The notes under the pieces: model-generated
Seen by the model: only the letters and a program-made list of their open reading frames with translations
Database searches by the model: none
Told to the model about the DNA's origin: nothing
Origin: Geodermatophilus amargosae
GTDB lineage: Bacteria > Actinomycetota > Actinomycetes > Mycobacteriales > Geodermatophilaceae
Length of the DNA stretch: 64,000 nucleotides
Assembly (NCBI RefSeq): GCF_900116515.1
Contig: NZ_FPBA01000018.1
Span: forward strand, 1 to 64,000
Direction: 5' to 3'
Shown: in pieces, positions 1 to 8,220 of the stretch
Layout: each line of letters starts with the position of its first letter
How positions within the stretch are numbered: the stretch's first letter is position 1
Program-made: the position numbers and the translations under genes

Positions 1-2
1 AA

Positions 3-316
3 GACACCGACCCGGCCGAGCTGGTCCGGCTGGCCAAGATCCGCTGGCGGATCGAGCATGACTACCGCGAGCTGAAGACCGCCCTGGGCCTGGACCACTT
101 CGAGGGCCGCACTTGGACCGGCTGGCACCGCCACGTCACCCTGGTCACTGCCGCCCAGCTGTTCCTCACCCTGCTGCGCACCAGCCCAAAAGCCCGTGTC
201 TCGGCCTGAGCCTCTACGCCGTGCTCCACCAGCTGCAGGCCCTGCTAGCTACCTGGACCGGCACCTGCACCGTCTGCGGCTCCCACATCGACAGCCAACC
301 TCGAGCACCGACCTAA
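3..316 (+). pseudogene. IS701-like transposase, C-terminal end, frameshifted
   Basis: The 5' part lies outside the window. The frame from base 3 encodes a DDE-transposase C-terminus with the IS701-like stretch RWRIEHDYRELK (the E is probably the last catalytic acid) followed by LGLDHFEGRTWTGWHRH, and it stops at 207-209. The downstream bases 210-316 continue the family-like tail (LSLYAVLHQLQALLATWTG, then CTVCG) in another frame. One indel near the AAAA run at 188-191 or shortly after would join them. The gene is therefore probably inactive, although a programmed shift cannot be excluded. The element end appears to lie near 316-331, at ctaacaaagcactactag. Family assignment is from motif recognition. 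Confidence 0.7.
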
Positions 317-326
317 CAAAGCACTA

Positions 327-560
327 CTAGGAGATCTGGCGCTTGAGCCAGAACTGCTCGAAGCCCCACGTGCCGGCTCCGCTGGAGTGGTAGCTGACCA
401 GCTCCCAGCCCTCGCCGCCGAGCCCGTTGAGCACCGTGCTGGTGTCTCCCTGCTGCCGCTCCAGCTTCCCGCCGGGGAGCTTGACGCTCACCCCCGCGCG
501 CTGCGACTCGGCGTCGTTGGCCGTGATGACCGAGGCGTACTCCCAGGAGGTCACCTCCAC
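327..560 (-). CDS. DUF4177-like small protein, start uncertain
   Basis: The short product carries the DUF4177 pattern: WEYASV near the N-terminus, LNGLGGEGWELVSYH in the middle and a hydrophobic FWLKRQ end. Family function is unknown. The start is chosen as GTG at 558-560 just before the domain. The TAG stop at 327-329 lies in what looks like the end of the neighbouring insertion sequence, so the native C-terminus may have been replaced. The zinc-finger-like ORF immediately upstream in another frame may originally have been its N-terminal part. Confidence 0.5.
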   Translation of the reverse strand: MEVTSWEYASVITANDAESQRAGVSVKLPGGKLERQQGDTSTVLNGLGGEGWELVSYHSSGAGTWGFEQFWLKRQIS

Positions 561-610
561 ACCGTAGCGAGGGCCGCTCGGGAGACCGGTTCCGGTCGCC
601 GCAGATCCGG

Positions 611-820
611 CTACGGGCGCCGGTGGCCGGACCGGTTCTGGCCCGAGCCGGGGCAGGGCGCCGGCTCGGCGCGCGTCCCCCGGCCCCACAGCTCCGGCGC
701 CCACGTGTGGTCGACGAACACCAGCGGGTCGCCGACCTCGTCGTGCCGGTCGTCGGTCGCTCCGCTGTCGCGGCGGGCCGTCAGCTCGCCGCACACGGGG
801 CAGGTGTCGGGTCCGGCCAT
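611..820 (-). CDS. small CxxC protein or detached N-terminus of the DUF4177 gene
   Basis: A 69-residue ORF beginning MAGPDTCPVCGELTARR, with one CxxC knuckle near residue 7-10 and a single later Cys in PCPGSG. No family is recognised. It precedes the DUF4177 ORF on the same strand but in a different frame, with about 50 bases between them. A single indel would fuse them into one zinc-ribbon/DUF4177 protein. It could be a real small gene or a decayed piece, and coding status is not certain. Confidence 0.4.
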   Translation of the reverse strand: MAGPDTCPVCGELTARRDSGATDDRHDEVGDPLVFVDHTWAPELWGRGTRAEPAPCPGSGQNRSGHRRP

Positions 821-870
821 GGCCGGACAGTAGGGCCGGACAGTAGGGCCGTGCGGTGGGGACCCGGGCG

Positions 871-1242
871 TCAGGTCCCGGACGCCGCGTCCTCGTGCTC
901 CGGGCAGTAGGTGGCGGTGGCCGCCCCGATGACCTGGCCGGCCTCGTAGCCGGCGAAGCCGCTGTCCTCGAGCGACGCGACGACGTCGGTGACGGCCACG
1001 CCCCGGTCGTAGGCGTCGCAGACCGCCAGCGCCAGGGCGATGAGGTCCTCGACGCTGCCGTGGGAGGTCAGGCCCTGGTCGGTGACGAAGTCGGTGAAGA
1101 CGGCGTCGGCGGCCTCCCGGTCGGAGGGAGGAGTGCTCGTCGTCGCGGGGGCGGTGGCGGTCGCCGCCGGTGCGGCGCCGCCCTCGTCCCCGCAGCCGGC
1201 GAGCGCCGCCGCCGCGGCGAGGCAGGCGAGGGCCCGCCTCAC
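871..1242 (-). CDS. DUF732-type lipoprotein
   Basis: A secreted lipoprotein of 123 residues. The first 17 residues are a short lipoprotein signal ending in the lipobox LAGC, with Cys17 as the lipidation site. An Ala/Thr/Pro linker follows, then a DUF732-like domain with FTDFVTDQG, GSVEDLIALALAVCDAY and a C-terminal CPEH. The two domain cysteines (AVCDAY, TYCPEH) probably form the family disulfide. The function is unknown. GTG at 1240-1242 overlaps the stop of the upstream methyltransferase by 4 nt (GTGA), so it is translationally coupled in the same operon. Confidence 0.75.
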   Translation of the reverse strand: MRRALACLAAAAALAGCGDEGGAAPAATATAPATTSTPPSDREAADAVFTDFVTDQGLTSHGSVEDLIALALAVCDAYDRGVAVTDVVASLEDSGFAGYEAGQVIGAATATYCPEHEDAASGT

Positions 1243-2573
1243 TCCCCCGCGTCCGGTCCCCGGTCGCCCGGCACCAGCAGCGCCACGCACTCCACGTGCG
1301 CGGTCATGGGGAAAGCGTCGAAGGCGCGCAGCGCGGCCAGGCGGTGCCCGCCTGCGGCGAACGCGGCGACGTCGCGGCCCAGCGACGCCGGGTCGCAGGC
1401 GACGTAGACGACGGCGCGCGCCCCCGTGGCGGCCAGCACCCGGCTGACCGCCGGCCCGGCTCCGGCGCGCGGCGGGTCGAGCACGACGACGTCGGGGCTG
1501 CCGCCGAGCTCCTCGAGCAGGCCGGTGAGCCCCTCGGCGTCCACCTCTCCCTGCCAGACCTCCGCCTGCGGCAGCCCGGCCAGGTTGGCCTCGGCGGCGG
1601 CGCACGCCTCGGCGTCGGCCTCGACGCACACGACCCGGCCGGACTCCCCCACCGCCGGCGCCAGCGCGCCGCCGAACAGGCCCGCACCGGCGTAGAGGTC
1701 GAGCACCGACTCCCCCGGCCGGACGCCGGCGGCCCGTGCGACGTCGGACACCAGGGCGTCGGCGGCCGACCCGTGCACCTGCCAGAAGCCGGTGCCCTCC
1801 ACCTCCCAGTCCCGCCCGGCCGCCCGGCGCCCGGACCGCCCGCCGGGCTCGGCCGGGACGTCGTCACCGGCGTGCAGCACGCGGGTCGACGTCGGCACGC
1901 CGCGGCGGTCCAGGCGGGTGGTGGTCACCGTGCCGGCCGAGTCGACGGCGACGTCGACCGCGCCGGCCCCGGGCCAGCGCCGCGCCAGCACCGCCTGCGC
2001 CGCGGGCTCGGCCGTGATCGGGCAGTCGTCGAGCAGGACGACGTCGTGCGAGCGGTGCCGCCGCAGTCCCGGCGCACCGGTCCGGTCGACGGCGAAGCGG
2101 GCCCGCGACCGCCAGCGCAGCGGACCGCCGGCCAGCGGCTCGACCTCGAGGCCGGTCAGCAGCGGGTCGCCGGCGTCCAGCCCGCCGAGCCGGACGAGCT
2201 GCTCGCGGACGACGTCGGCCTTCAGGCGGCGCTGCCCCTCCCACGACACGTGCTGCCAGTCGCAGCCGCCGCACCTCCCGGGCCCGCTGTACGGGCAGGG
2301 CCGCTCGACCCGGTCGGGCGAGGCCTCGAGCACCTCGACGGCGTCGGCGCGGCAGTAGCCGGGCTGGCGGTCCTCGGTGACCCGGGCGACCACCCGCTCA
2401 CCGGGGAGCGCGTGGCGGACGAAGACCACGCGGCCCTCGTGGCGGGCGACGCAGTGCCCGCCGTGCGCGACCGGGCCGACGGCCACCTCGAACTCCCGGC
2501 CGGCCCAGCCACCGCCCCGGTCCGGCCGCGGCGTGCTCCTGCCGTGCCGACGCGGGCGGGGCCGCTCAGCCAT
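1239..2573 (-). CDS. TrmA/RumA-family RNA (uracil-C5)-methyltransferase with TRAM domain
   Basis: Transfers methyl from SAM to C5 of uridine in tRNA or 23S rRNA; the exact target is not decidable here. The 444 residues comprise a TRAM RNA-binding domain (about 25-85), probable iron-sulfur cysteines C93, C101, C104 and C184, the SAM loop LDLYAGAGLFGG (about 291-302), the catalytic-domain motif LDPPRAGAGP (about 365-374) and the nucleophile C393 in YVACDPASLGRD. The ATG start overlaps the stop of the APC permease by 8 bp. The arrangement matches Rv2689c/Rv2690c of M. tuberculosis. Confidence 0.9.
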   Translation of the reverse strand: MAERPRPRRHGRSTPRPDRGGGWAGREFEVAVGPVAHGGHCVARHEGRVVFVRHALPGERVVARVTEDRQPGYCRADAVEVLEASPDRVERPCPYSGPGRCGGCDWQHVSWEGQRRLKADVVREQLVRLGGLDAGDPLLTGLEVEPLAGGPLRWRSRARFAVDRTGAPGLRRHRSHDVVLLDDCPITAEPAAQAVLARRWPGAGAVDVAVDSAGTVTTTRLDRRGVPTSTRVLHAGDDVPAEPGGRSGRRAAGRDWEVEGTGFWQVHGSAADALVSDVARAAGVRPGESVLDLYAGAGLFGGALAPAVGESGRVVCVEADAEACAAAEANLAGLPQAEVWQGEVDAEGLTGLLEELGGSPDVVVLDPPRAGAGPAVSRVLAATGARAVVYVACDPASLGRDVAAFAAGGHRLAALRAFDAFPMTAHVECVALLVPGDRGPDAGE

Positions 2574-4608
2574 AGGGAGTGGCCTCGACCTGGTCGTCGG
2601 TGAGGCCGCGGCGCAGGTCGCCGGGCATCGGGCCGTCCCGGCGGTCGTCCTCGCCGCGGCCGACCGAGCTCTCCAGCTGCCACGGCACCGTGGTGATCAT
2701 GACGCCGGGCTGGAACTGCAGCCGGGCACGCAGCCGCAGCGCGCTCTGGTTGTGCAGCACGTTCTCCCACCAGTGCCCGACGACGTACTGCGGCACGAAG
2801 ACGATGACCAGCTCGCGCGGGCTCTGCCGGCGGATCGCCTTGACGAAGTCGACCACCGGCCGGGTGATCTCCCGGTACGGCGACTCGAGCACGGTGAGCG
2901 GCACCGGGATGTCGTAGCGCTCCCAGTCGGCCTGCAGCCCCCGGGTGTCGCTCTCGTCCACGTTGACCGTCAGCGCGGTCAGCACGTCGGGCCGGGTGGC
3001 GCGGGCGAAGGCCAGCGCGCGCAGGGTCGGCTTGTGCACCTTCGACACCAGCACGATCGCGTGCACCTTGCTCGGCAGCAGGCGGGCGTCCTGGTCGGGC
3101 ACGAGCTGCTCGGCCACGTGCGAGTAGTGCCGGTTGATGGCCTTCATCAGCAGGAACAGCACCGGCATCACCAGGATCACTAGGTAGGCGCCCCGGGTGA
3201 ACTTGGTGGTCACGATGATCACCAGCACCGCCGTGGTGAGGGTGCCGCCGACGGTGTTGATGACCTGCGAGCGGCGCATGGCCCGCTTGGCGGCCGCGTC
3301 GTCGGAGAGCCGGATCTCGCGGTTCCAGTGCCGGACCATGCCCCACTGACCGATCGAGAAGCTGGTGAAGACGCCGACGATGTACATCTGGATCAGCCGG
3401 TTGGGATCGGCCTGGAAGGCCAGGATCAGCAGCGCCGCGAAGCCGGCCAGCAGCAGGATGCCATTGCTGTAGACCAGCTTGTCGCCGCGGGTGTGCAGCT
3501 GGCGGGGCAGGAACCGGTCCTGCGCGAGCACCGAGCCCAGCAGGGGGAAGCCGTTGAAGGCGGTGTTGGCGGCCAGGACGAGCACCAGCGCGGTCGCCGC
3601 CTGGATGTAGAAGAACCCGACCGAGGTGTCCCCGCCGAAGGTGGCCGCGGCCAGCTGGGCGATCACCGTCCGCTGCGGGTCGGTCTCGCAGTTCCCGGGG
3701 AACCCGACGAGGTCGCAGGTGTTCTCGGCGTACTTGACGCCGCCGATCAGGGCCAGCGCGGTGACCCCGGCGAACATCGTCGCGGCGATGCCGCCCATGA
3801 GCGCCAGCGTCGTCGCGGCGTTGCGCGACTTGGGCGGCCGGAACGCCGGGACGCCGTTGGCGATCGCCTCGACGCCGGTCAGCGCGGTGCACCCGGAGGC
3901 GAAGGCGCGCAGGGCGAAGAAGACCAGCGCGAGGCCTCCCAGGTCGTCGTACCCCGGCTCGGCGGTGATCGACCAGCCGGCGCTCTCGGCGACGACGGGG
4001 TCCCCGGTGACGAAGTCCCGGATCAGCCCGGTGACGATCATGACCACGATCCCGGCGACGAACAGGTACGTCGGGACGGCGAAGGTCTTGCCCGACTCCC
4101 GCACACCGCGCAGGTTGGCCGCCGCCAGCAGCGCCACCAGGCCGACGGCGATGAGCACGCGGTGCTGGTTGAGCGTGGGGAACGCGGAGATGATGTTGTC
4201 GGTGCCGGCCGAGACCGACACCGCAACGGTGAGCACGTAGTCGACCAGCAGGGCGCTTGCGACGGTGAGGCCGGCGAACTGCCCGTGGTTCTTCATCGCG
4301 ACCTCGTAGTCACCGCCTCCCGAGGGGTAGGCGTGCACGACCTGCCGGTAGGAGAGGACGACGGTCGCCAGCAGCAGCACGACGACGACGGCCAGCCACG
4401 GCGCGAGGAAGAGGAAGGCGGTGCCGGCCAGCGTCAGGACGATCAGGATCTCCTGGGTGGCGTAGGCCACCGAGGAGAGCGGGTCGCTGGCGAAGATCGG
4501 CAGGGCCAGGGACTTCGGGAGCAGGGACTCCCCGACGCGGTCGCTGCGGACCGGACGGCCGACGACGAGCCGTTTGGGGAGTTGTCCGAGGTCGGACAGC
4601 TTGGGCAC
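2566..4608 (-). CDS. APC-superfamily permease with cytosolic USP-like domain (KimA-like, probable K+ transporter)
   Basis: An integral membrane transporter of 680 residues, about 12 TM segments and then a soluble C-terminal region (from about residue 480) resembling a universal-stress-protein fold. The N-terminus has the signature LPIFASDPLSSVAYATQEIL found in KimA-like APC proteins. B. subtilis KimA is a proton-coupled K+ importer, but many homologues are annotated only as amino-acid permeases. GTG at 4606-4608 is preferred over longer alternatives because the conserved region begins right after it. It diverges from two TrkA-type genes, which supports a potassium role by inference. It corresponds to Rv2690c. 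Confidence 0.8.
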   Translation of the reverse strand: MPKLSDLGQLPKRLVVGRPVRSDRVGESLLPKSLALPIFASDPLSSVAYATQEILIVLTLAGTAFLFLAPWLAVVVVLLLATVVLSYRQVVHAYPSGGGDYEVAMKNHGQFAGLTVASALLVDYVLTVAVSVSAGTDNIISAFPTLNQHRVLIAVGLVALLAAANLRGVRESGKTFAVPTYLFVAGIVVMIVTGLIRDFVTGDPVVAESAGWSITAEPGYDDLGGLALVFFALRAFASGCTALTGVEAIANGVPAFRPPKSRNAATTLALMGGIAATMFAGVTALALIGGVKYAENTCDLVGFPGNCETDPQRTVIAQLAAATFGGDTSVGFFYIQAATALVLVLAANTAFNGFPLLGSVLAQDRFLPRQLHTRGDKLVYSNGILLLAGFAALLILAFQADPNRLIQMYIVGVFTSFSIGQWGMVRHWNREIRLSDDAAAKRAMRRSQVINTVGGTLTTAVLVIIVTTKFTRGAYLVILVMPVLFLLMKAINRHYSHVAEQLVPDQDARLLPSKVHAIVLVSKVHKPTLRALAFARATRPDVLTALTVNVDESDTRGLQADWERYDIPVPLTVLESPYREITRPVVDFVKAIRRQSPRELVIVFVPQYVVGHWWENVLHNQSALRLRARLQFQPGVMITTVPWQLESSVGRGEDDRRDGPMPGDLRRGLTDDQVEATPYG

Positions 4609-4684
4609 GGCGGCGATGGTACGGAGGCGGGGGCACCCGGTGCCGCCCGCCGCGACCCTCCCGCCCGGAGGGGTCATGTGATCC

Positions 4685-4696
4685 GGGACGCGTCCC
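4685..4696. promoter_or_regulatory. 12-bp perfect palindrome between permease and ceoB
   Basis: GGGACGCGTCCC lies in the 169-bp divergent intergenic region, upstream of a possible -10 hexamer TAGCTT at 4718-4723 for ceoB. It could be an operator shared by the two potassium-related transcripts. No regulator is identified and the palindrome may be fortuitous in GC-rich DNA. Confidence 0.25.
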
Positions 4697-4777
4697 CGGG
4701 AGCCCCGTGGCCGGGTGTAGCTTCGCGCCCTGGACCGCGGGCGGACGGCGCCCGTGCGAGGCATCCGGGAGCGACAC

Positions 4778-5443
4778 GTGCACGTGGTCGTCATGGGCTG
4801 CGGCCGCGTCGGCTCCGCCATCGCGCGGCGGCTGGAGCAGATCGGCCACAGCGTCGCGGTCATCGACCAGGACCCCGAGGCCTTCCGCCGGCTGGGGCCG
4901 GACTTCGGCGGCCGGCAGGTGACCGGCCTGGGCTTCGACCGGCAGACGCTGCTCGACGCCGGCATCGACTCCGCCGGGGCGTTCGCCGCGGTCAGCAGCG
5001 GCGACAACTCCAACATCATCAGCGCCCGCGTGGCCCGGGAGACGTTCGGCGTCCAGCACGTCGTCGCCCGGATCTACGACTCCAAGCGCGCCGAGGTGTT
5101 CGAGCGCATGGGCATCCCCAGCGTGGCCACCGTCCCGTGGACGGTGAACCGGCTGCTGCGCGAGCTGCTGTCGGTCAAGGTCAGCGAGATCTGGCGCGAG
5201 CCCACCGGCCGGGTGCTGCTGATGCGCGTGACGGTCACCGACGGGTGGGTGGGCCGCAAGGTCGCCGAGCTCGAGGCCGCCTCGGGCGCGCGGGCGGCGT
5301 GGCTGGTCCGCTTCGGCGAGGCGCAGCTGCCCACCGCCACCACCGTGCTGCAGGACGGCGACCAGCTCGTCGTCGCGGCCACCGACGAGATCTCCGACCG
5401 GGTGCACCACACGGTCGAGCAGCGCGAGGGGGGCAGGGCCTGA
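4778..5443 (+). CDS. ceoB: TrkA/RCK potassium-uptake regulatory protein (CeoB-like)
   Basis: A cytosolic regulatory subunit for potassium channels or transporters. The 221 residues have an N-terminal RCK Rossmann domain with MGCGRVGSAIA (GxGxxG) and the acidic strand end VIDQD, which binds NAD(H) or nucleotides. A C-terminal TrkA_C-like domain ends in LQDGDQLVVAATD. GTG at 4778 follows a GGGAG ribosome site; another GTG lies 24 bases upstream. The stop overlaps the next start as TGATG. No TrkH channel gene is present; the divergent permease is the likeliest partner (inference). It corresponds to Rv2691. Confidence 0.88.
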   Translation: MHVVVMGCGRVGSAIARRLEQIGHSVAVIDQDPEAFRRLGPDFGGRQVTGLGFDRQTLLDAGIDSAGAFAAVSSGDNSNIISARVARETFGVQHVVARIYDSKRAEVFERMGIPSVATVPWTVNRLLRELLSVKVSEIWREPTGRVLLMRVTVTDGWVGRKVAELEAASGARAAWLVRFGEAQLPTATTVLQDGDQLVVAATDEISDRVHHTVEQREGGRA

Positions 5444-6111
5444 TGCGCGTGGCCATCGTGGGCGCCGGGGCGGTCGGCCGCTCCATCGCCGGGGAGCTGC
5501 TCAACAACGGGCACACCGTGATGCTCATCGAGAAGGACGGCCGCAAGGTCCGCACCCGCTCGGTGCCGGGCGCGGAGTGGGTGCAGGCCGACGCGTGCGA
5601 GGTCTCCTCGCTCGAGGAGGCCCAGCTGGCCACCTGCGACGTCGTCGTGGCGGCCACCGGCGACGACAAGGCCAACCTGGTCGTCTCGCTGCTGGCCAAG
5701 ACCGAGTTCGCGGTCGCCCGCGTCGTCGCCCGCGTCAAGGACCCGCGCAACGAGTGGCTCTACACCGAGGCGTGGGGGGTCGACGTCGCCGTCTCCACCC
5801 CGCGGGTGCTCGCCGCGCTGGTCGAGGAGGCGGTGACCGTCGGCGACGTCGTCCGGCTGATGACCTTCCGCAAGGGTGCGGCGAACCTGGTCGAGATCAC
5901 CCTCTCCGAGGACACCCCGTGGGCCGGCCGGCCGCTGCGCGAGGTGCCGCTGCCCCGCGAGACGGTGCTGACGGCGATGCTGCGCGGCGACCGGGTCATC
6001 ACGCCGAGCCCCGACGAGCCGCTCGAGGTCGGCGACGAGCTGCTGTTCATCACGCACGCCGACGTCGAGGAGCAGCTGCAGCAGGTCCTCTCCCCCGAGA
6101 TCGTCCGCTAG
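5443..6111 (+). CDS. ceoC: TrkA/RCK potassium-uptake regulatory protein (CeoC-like)
   Basis: The second RCK protein of the pair, 222 residues. The nucleotide-binding loop VGAGAVGRSIA is at residues 6-16 and the acidic LIEKD follows at about 29-33. The C-terminal TrkA_C domain includes GDELLFITH. It starts with ATG overlapping the ceoB stop (TGATG), so the two are translationally coupled and probably form a heteromer. Its stop overlaps that of the convergent DUF3159 gene. It corresponds to Rv2692. Confidence 0.88.
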   Translation: MRVAIVGAGAVGRSIAGELLNNGHTVMLIEKDGRKVRTRSVPGAEWVQADACEVSSLEEAQLATCDVVVAATGDDKANLVVSLLAKTEFAVARVVARVKDPRNEWLYTEAWGVDVAVSTPRVLAALVEEAVTVGDVVRLMTFRKGAANLVEITLSEDTPWAGRPLREVPLPRETVLTAMLRGDRVITPSPDEPLEVGDELLFITHADVEEQLQQVLSPEIVR

Positions 6112-6962
6112 CCGGAGTCGCCCTCCGTGGCGACCCGGTGGCGGTGCAGGCGGGAGATCACCCAGAACGTCAGGGCCAGCGCGGCCGCGGTCACCGGCAG
6201 GCCGAGCACCAGTGAGGCGATGCCGAGCAGGTCGTCCTCGTCGGCGAGGTAGAGCGGCGTCTGCACGGCCACCCGGAGCAGGAACGTCAGCGCCCAGACG
6301 ACGGTCAGCCAGCCGTAGGCGCGCACCACCCGCGGGTCGTCGCGCCAGTGCCGCTCGGGCTCGGGGTCGGCCGGGCGCTCACCGGACGCCGGCTCCGCGG
6401 GCTGCTGGTGGTGCAGCAGGGCGCGCGCGCTGTCGACCCGCCGGCGCAGGCCGGGCACCGTGTGCGCGGCCATCGACCCCATGTGGCTGGGCGCGAGGAA
6501 CTCCGCGAGCACGCCGACCAGCGGCCAGCGCAGCGGCACCGACGCCAGCAGGACCACAGCGATGACGGCGTTGCGGATGATCCCCGGCACGTAGAAGTTG
6601 CGGGCCTGCCCGGAGGCGGCCGCGATGGCCACCGCCACCGCGACGCCGAACAGGCCGCTGAACGCCTGCTGGAGGCTCTCCCGGCGCACCAGCCGGAACA
6701 GCAGGACGAGGACGGCGGCGCCGATCGCCGCCCAAATGCCGGTCCGCAGGCCGCCGACGGAGTTGGCGACGATGAAGGCCAGCGTGGGCAGCGAGGCGTC
6801 GACCATGCCGCGCCAGCCGCCGAGCTGCTCGAGGACCGTGTGCCGGTCGAGCGTCAGCCCGTGCCCGCCGGCCCCGGCGTCGTCGGAGGTGGCGCCGTGC
6901 TCCTGCTGCGGTGCTGCTCCCCCCGGATCACGCCGGCCGTCGTCGTCGGCCGCCGGGATCAC
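6108..6962 (-). CDS. DUF3159 membrane protein
   Basis: A 284-residue integral membrane protein with a charged N-terminal tail of about 45 residues, a hydrophobic core with roughly six TM helices (for example LPTLAFIVANSVGGLRTGIW and SLVLGLPVTAAALALTFWV) and a hydrophilic loop rich in Pro/Glu near residue 200. The family is actinobacterial and functionally uncharacterised. GTG at 6960-6962 overlaps the stop of the OB-fold gene by 4 nt. It is the last gene of the run dut, DUF3710, hydrolase, OB-fold, DUF3159. It corresponds to Rv2693c. Confidence 0.85.
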   Translation of the reverse strand: MIPAADDDGRRDPGGAAPQQEHGATSDDAGAGGHGLTLDRHTVLEQLGGWRGMVDASLPTLAFIVANSVGGLRTGIWAAIGAAVLVLLFRLVRRESLQQAFSGLFGVAVAVAIAAASGQARNFYVPGIIRNAVIAVVLLASVPLRWPLVGVLAEFLAPSHMGSMAAHTVPGLRRRVDSARALLHHQQPAEPASGERPADPEPERHWRDDPRVVRAYGWLTVVWALTFLLRVAVQTPLYLADEDDLLGIASLVLGLPVTAAALALTFWVISRLHRHRVATEGDSG

Positions 6963-7336
6963 CCTGCGCTCAGCTCGTACCAGGGGTTGTAGATGACCTT
7001 GCGGCCGTCGAACTGGGCGAACCGGCCGCGGGCGGTCAGCGTCCGGCCGGGCTCGATGCCCGGGATCCGCCGCCGGCCGAGCCAGACGAGGGTGACCGAG
7101 CCGGACCCGTCGAACAGCTCGGCCTCGAGGGTCGGGACCGTCTCGCGCGGGGTGTAGACCACCGACTTGAGCCGGCCGGTCACGGTCACCACCGCGCCCT
7201 TCCGGCAGGCGCTCACCTGCTCGCAGCCGGCGCGGTCGGCCTCCTCGCGCAGCTCCTGCGCGTCGATGGCGGAGTCGTCGGCGGTCAGCCGCTGCAGCGT
7301 GCGCGCGAGCCAGCCGCCGGGACGGGTCTGTGTCAC
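6959..7336 (-). CDS. OB-fold nucleic-acid-binding-like protein
   Basis: A small soluble protein of 125 residues. The segment from about residue 45 onward reads as a five-stranded OB fold: VVTVTGRLKSVVY, LEAELFDGSGSVTLVWLGRR, GRTLTARGRFA and VIYNPWYEL. Cys26 and Cys31 in AGCEQVSACRKG may form a metal or disulfide pair. The ligand is unknown; RNA or DNA binding is family expectation only. GTG at 7334-7336 overlaps the hydrolase stop (GTGA). It corresponds to Rv2694c. Confidence 0.78.
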   Translation of the reverse strand: MTQTRPGGWLARTLQRLTADDSAIDAQELREEADRAGCEQVSACRKGAVVTVTGRLKSVVYTPRETVPTLEAELFDGSGSVTLVWLGRRRIPGIEPGRTLTARGRFAQFDGRKVIYNPWYELSAG

Positions 7337-8220
7337 GGTCCCAGAGTAGTGCCGGTCCGGCGGCCGGCGGTGTGTTCCCCCAGCCACTCGCGGACGACGG
7401 CCCACGCCTCCCCCGCCACGTCGATGGGCACGCGGTGCCCGCCCGGGACGGTGCGCACCGTCACCCGGTCACCGGCGCCCGCCGCCGCGGCGGCGTACCG
7501 CTGCGACTGCTCGAGCGGGACGACGTCGTCGCCGGTGCCGTGCACGCACAGGACGTCGGCACCGGTGGGCAGCAGGCGCACCGGGTCGGCGACGGCGTAA
7601 CGGTCGGGCACCTCCCCCGGCTCCCCGCCGAGGAACTCCTGGACGGCACCCAGGCCCCGGCGCTCGCCCAGGCGCTGCTGTGCGGCGTGCTGCAGGTCCA
7701 CGACCCCGGCCTGCAGCACCGCCGCGGTCACCCGCACGCGCGGCGCGGCGCCGGGAGCGCCGGCCGGCAGCCGCCCCCGCCCGGCGGCCCAGGCGGCCAG
7801 GTGCCCGCCGGCGGAGTGGCCGACGACCGTGACGTCGCCGAGGTCGAGCCGGGGCGTGTCGGGCAGGCCGGGCAGCGCGTCGAGCGCGGCGGCGACGTCC
7901 TCGAGGGTGGCCGGCCACCCTCCGCCGGTACCGACCCGCCGGTACTCGACGGCGACCGCGGCGTACCCGGCGGCGGCGAGGTCGGCGGCCAGCGGGCGGG
8001 CCAGCTCGATGCCGTACGCCGCCCGCCAGAACCCGCCGTGCAGCACGACGACCACGGGCGCCGGGTCCTGCGCGGAGCCCCCCGGCGCCGGGTCCTGCGC
8101 GGCGCCCCCCGGCGCCGGGTCCTGCGCGGCGCCCCCGGGCGCCGGCCCGTCCCCGTCCGGCAGGGTCAGCTCGAGGAACTGGTCGGGGTGCGGGCCGTAG
8201 GGGACGACCGCCGGCGTCAC
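7333..8220 (-). CDS. alpha/beta-hydrolase (esterase/lipase-like)
   Basis: A probable serine hydrolase of 295 residues with unknown substrate. The oxyanion motif is VVVLHGGFWRAAYG at about residue 56-69, the nucleophile elbow is GHSAGGHLAAW, the acid lies in HGTGDDVVPL and the His in GGHRVPID. An unusual Ala/Gln/Asp/Pro/Gly segment of about 27-30 residues (AQDPAPGG repeated three times) separates the N-terminal strand from the oxyanion strand and is encoded by a 27-bp tandem repeat. ATG at 8218-8220 overlaps the DUF3710 stop. A hydrolase occupies the same place in M. tuberculosis. Confidence 0.85.
   Translation of the reverse strand: MTPAVVPYGPHPDQFLELTLPDGDGPAPGGAAQDPAPGGAAQDPAPGGSAQDPAPVVVVLHGGFWRAAYGIELARPLAADLAAAGYAAVAVEYRRVGTGGGWPATLEDVAAALDALPGLPDTPRLDLGDVTVVGHSAGGHLAAWAAGRGRLPAGAPGAAPRVRVTAAVLQAGVVDLQHAAQQRLGERRGLGAVQEFLGGEPGEVPDRYAVADPVRLLPTGADVLCVHGTGDDVVPLEQSQRYAAAAAGAGDRVTVRTVPGGHRVPIDVAGEAWAVVREWLGEHTAGRRTGTTLGP
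8057..8146. repeat. 27-bp in-frame tandem repeat, three copies plus a partial fourth
   Basis: Units at 8057-8083, 8084-8110 and 8111-8137 differ at only two positions, and a 9-base partial copy follows. The unit starts GGCGCCGGGTCCTGCGCGG. Being 27 bp it keeps the hydrolase frame and encodes nine residues per copy. Slippage could vary the copy number between strains without breaking the gene. Confidence 0.92.
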
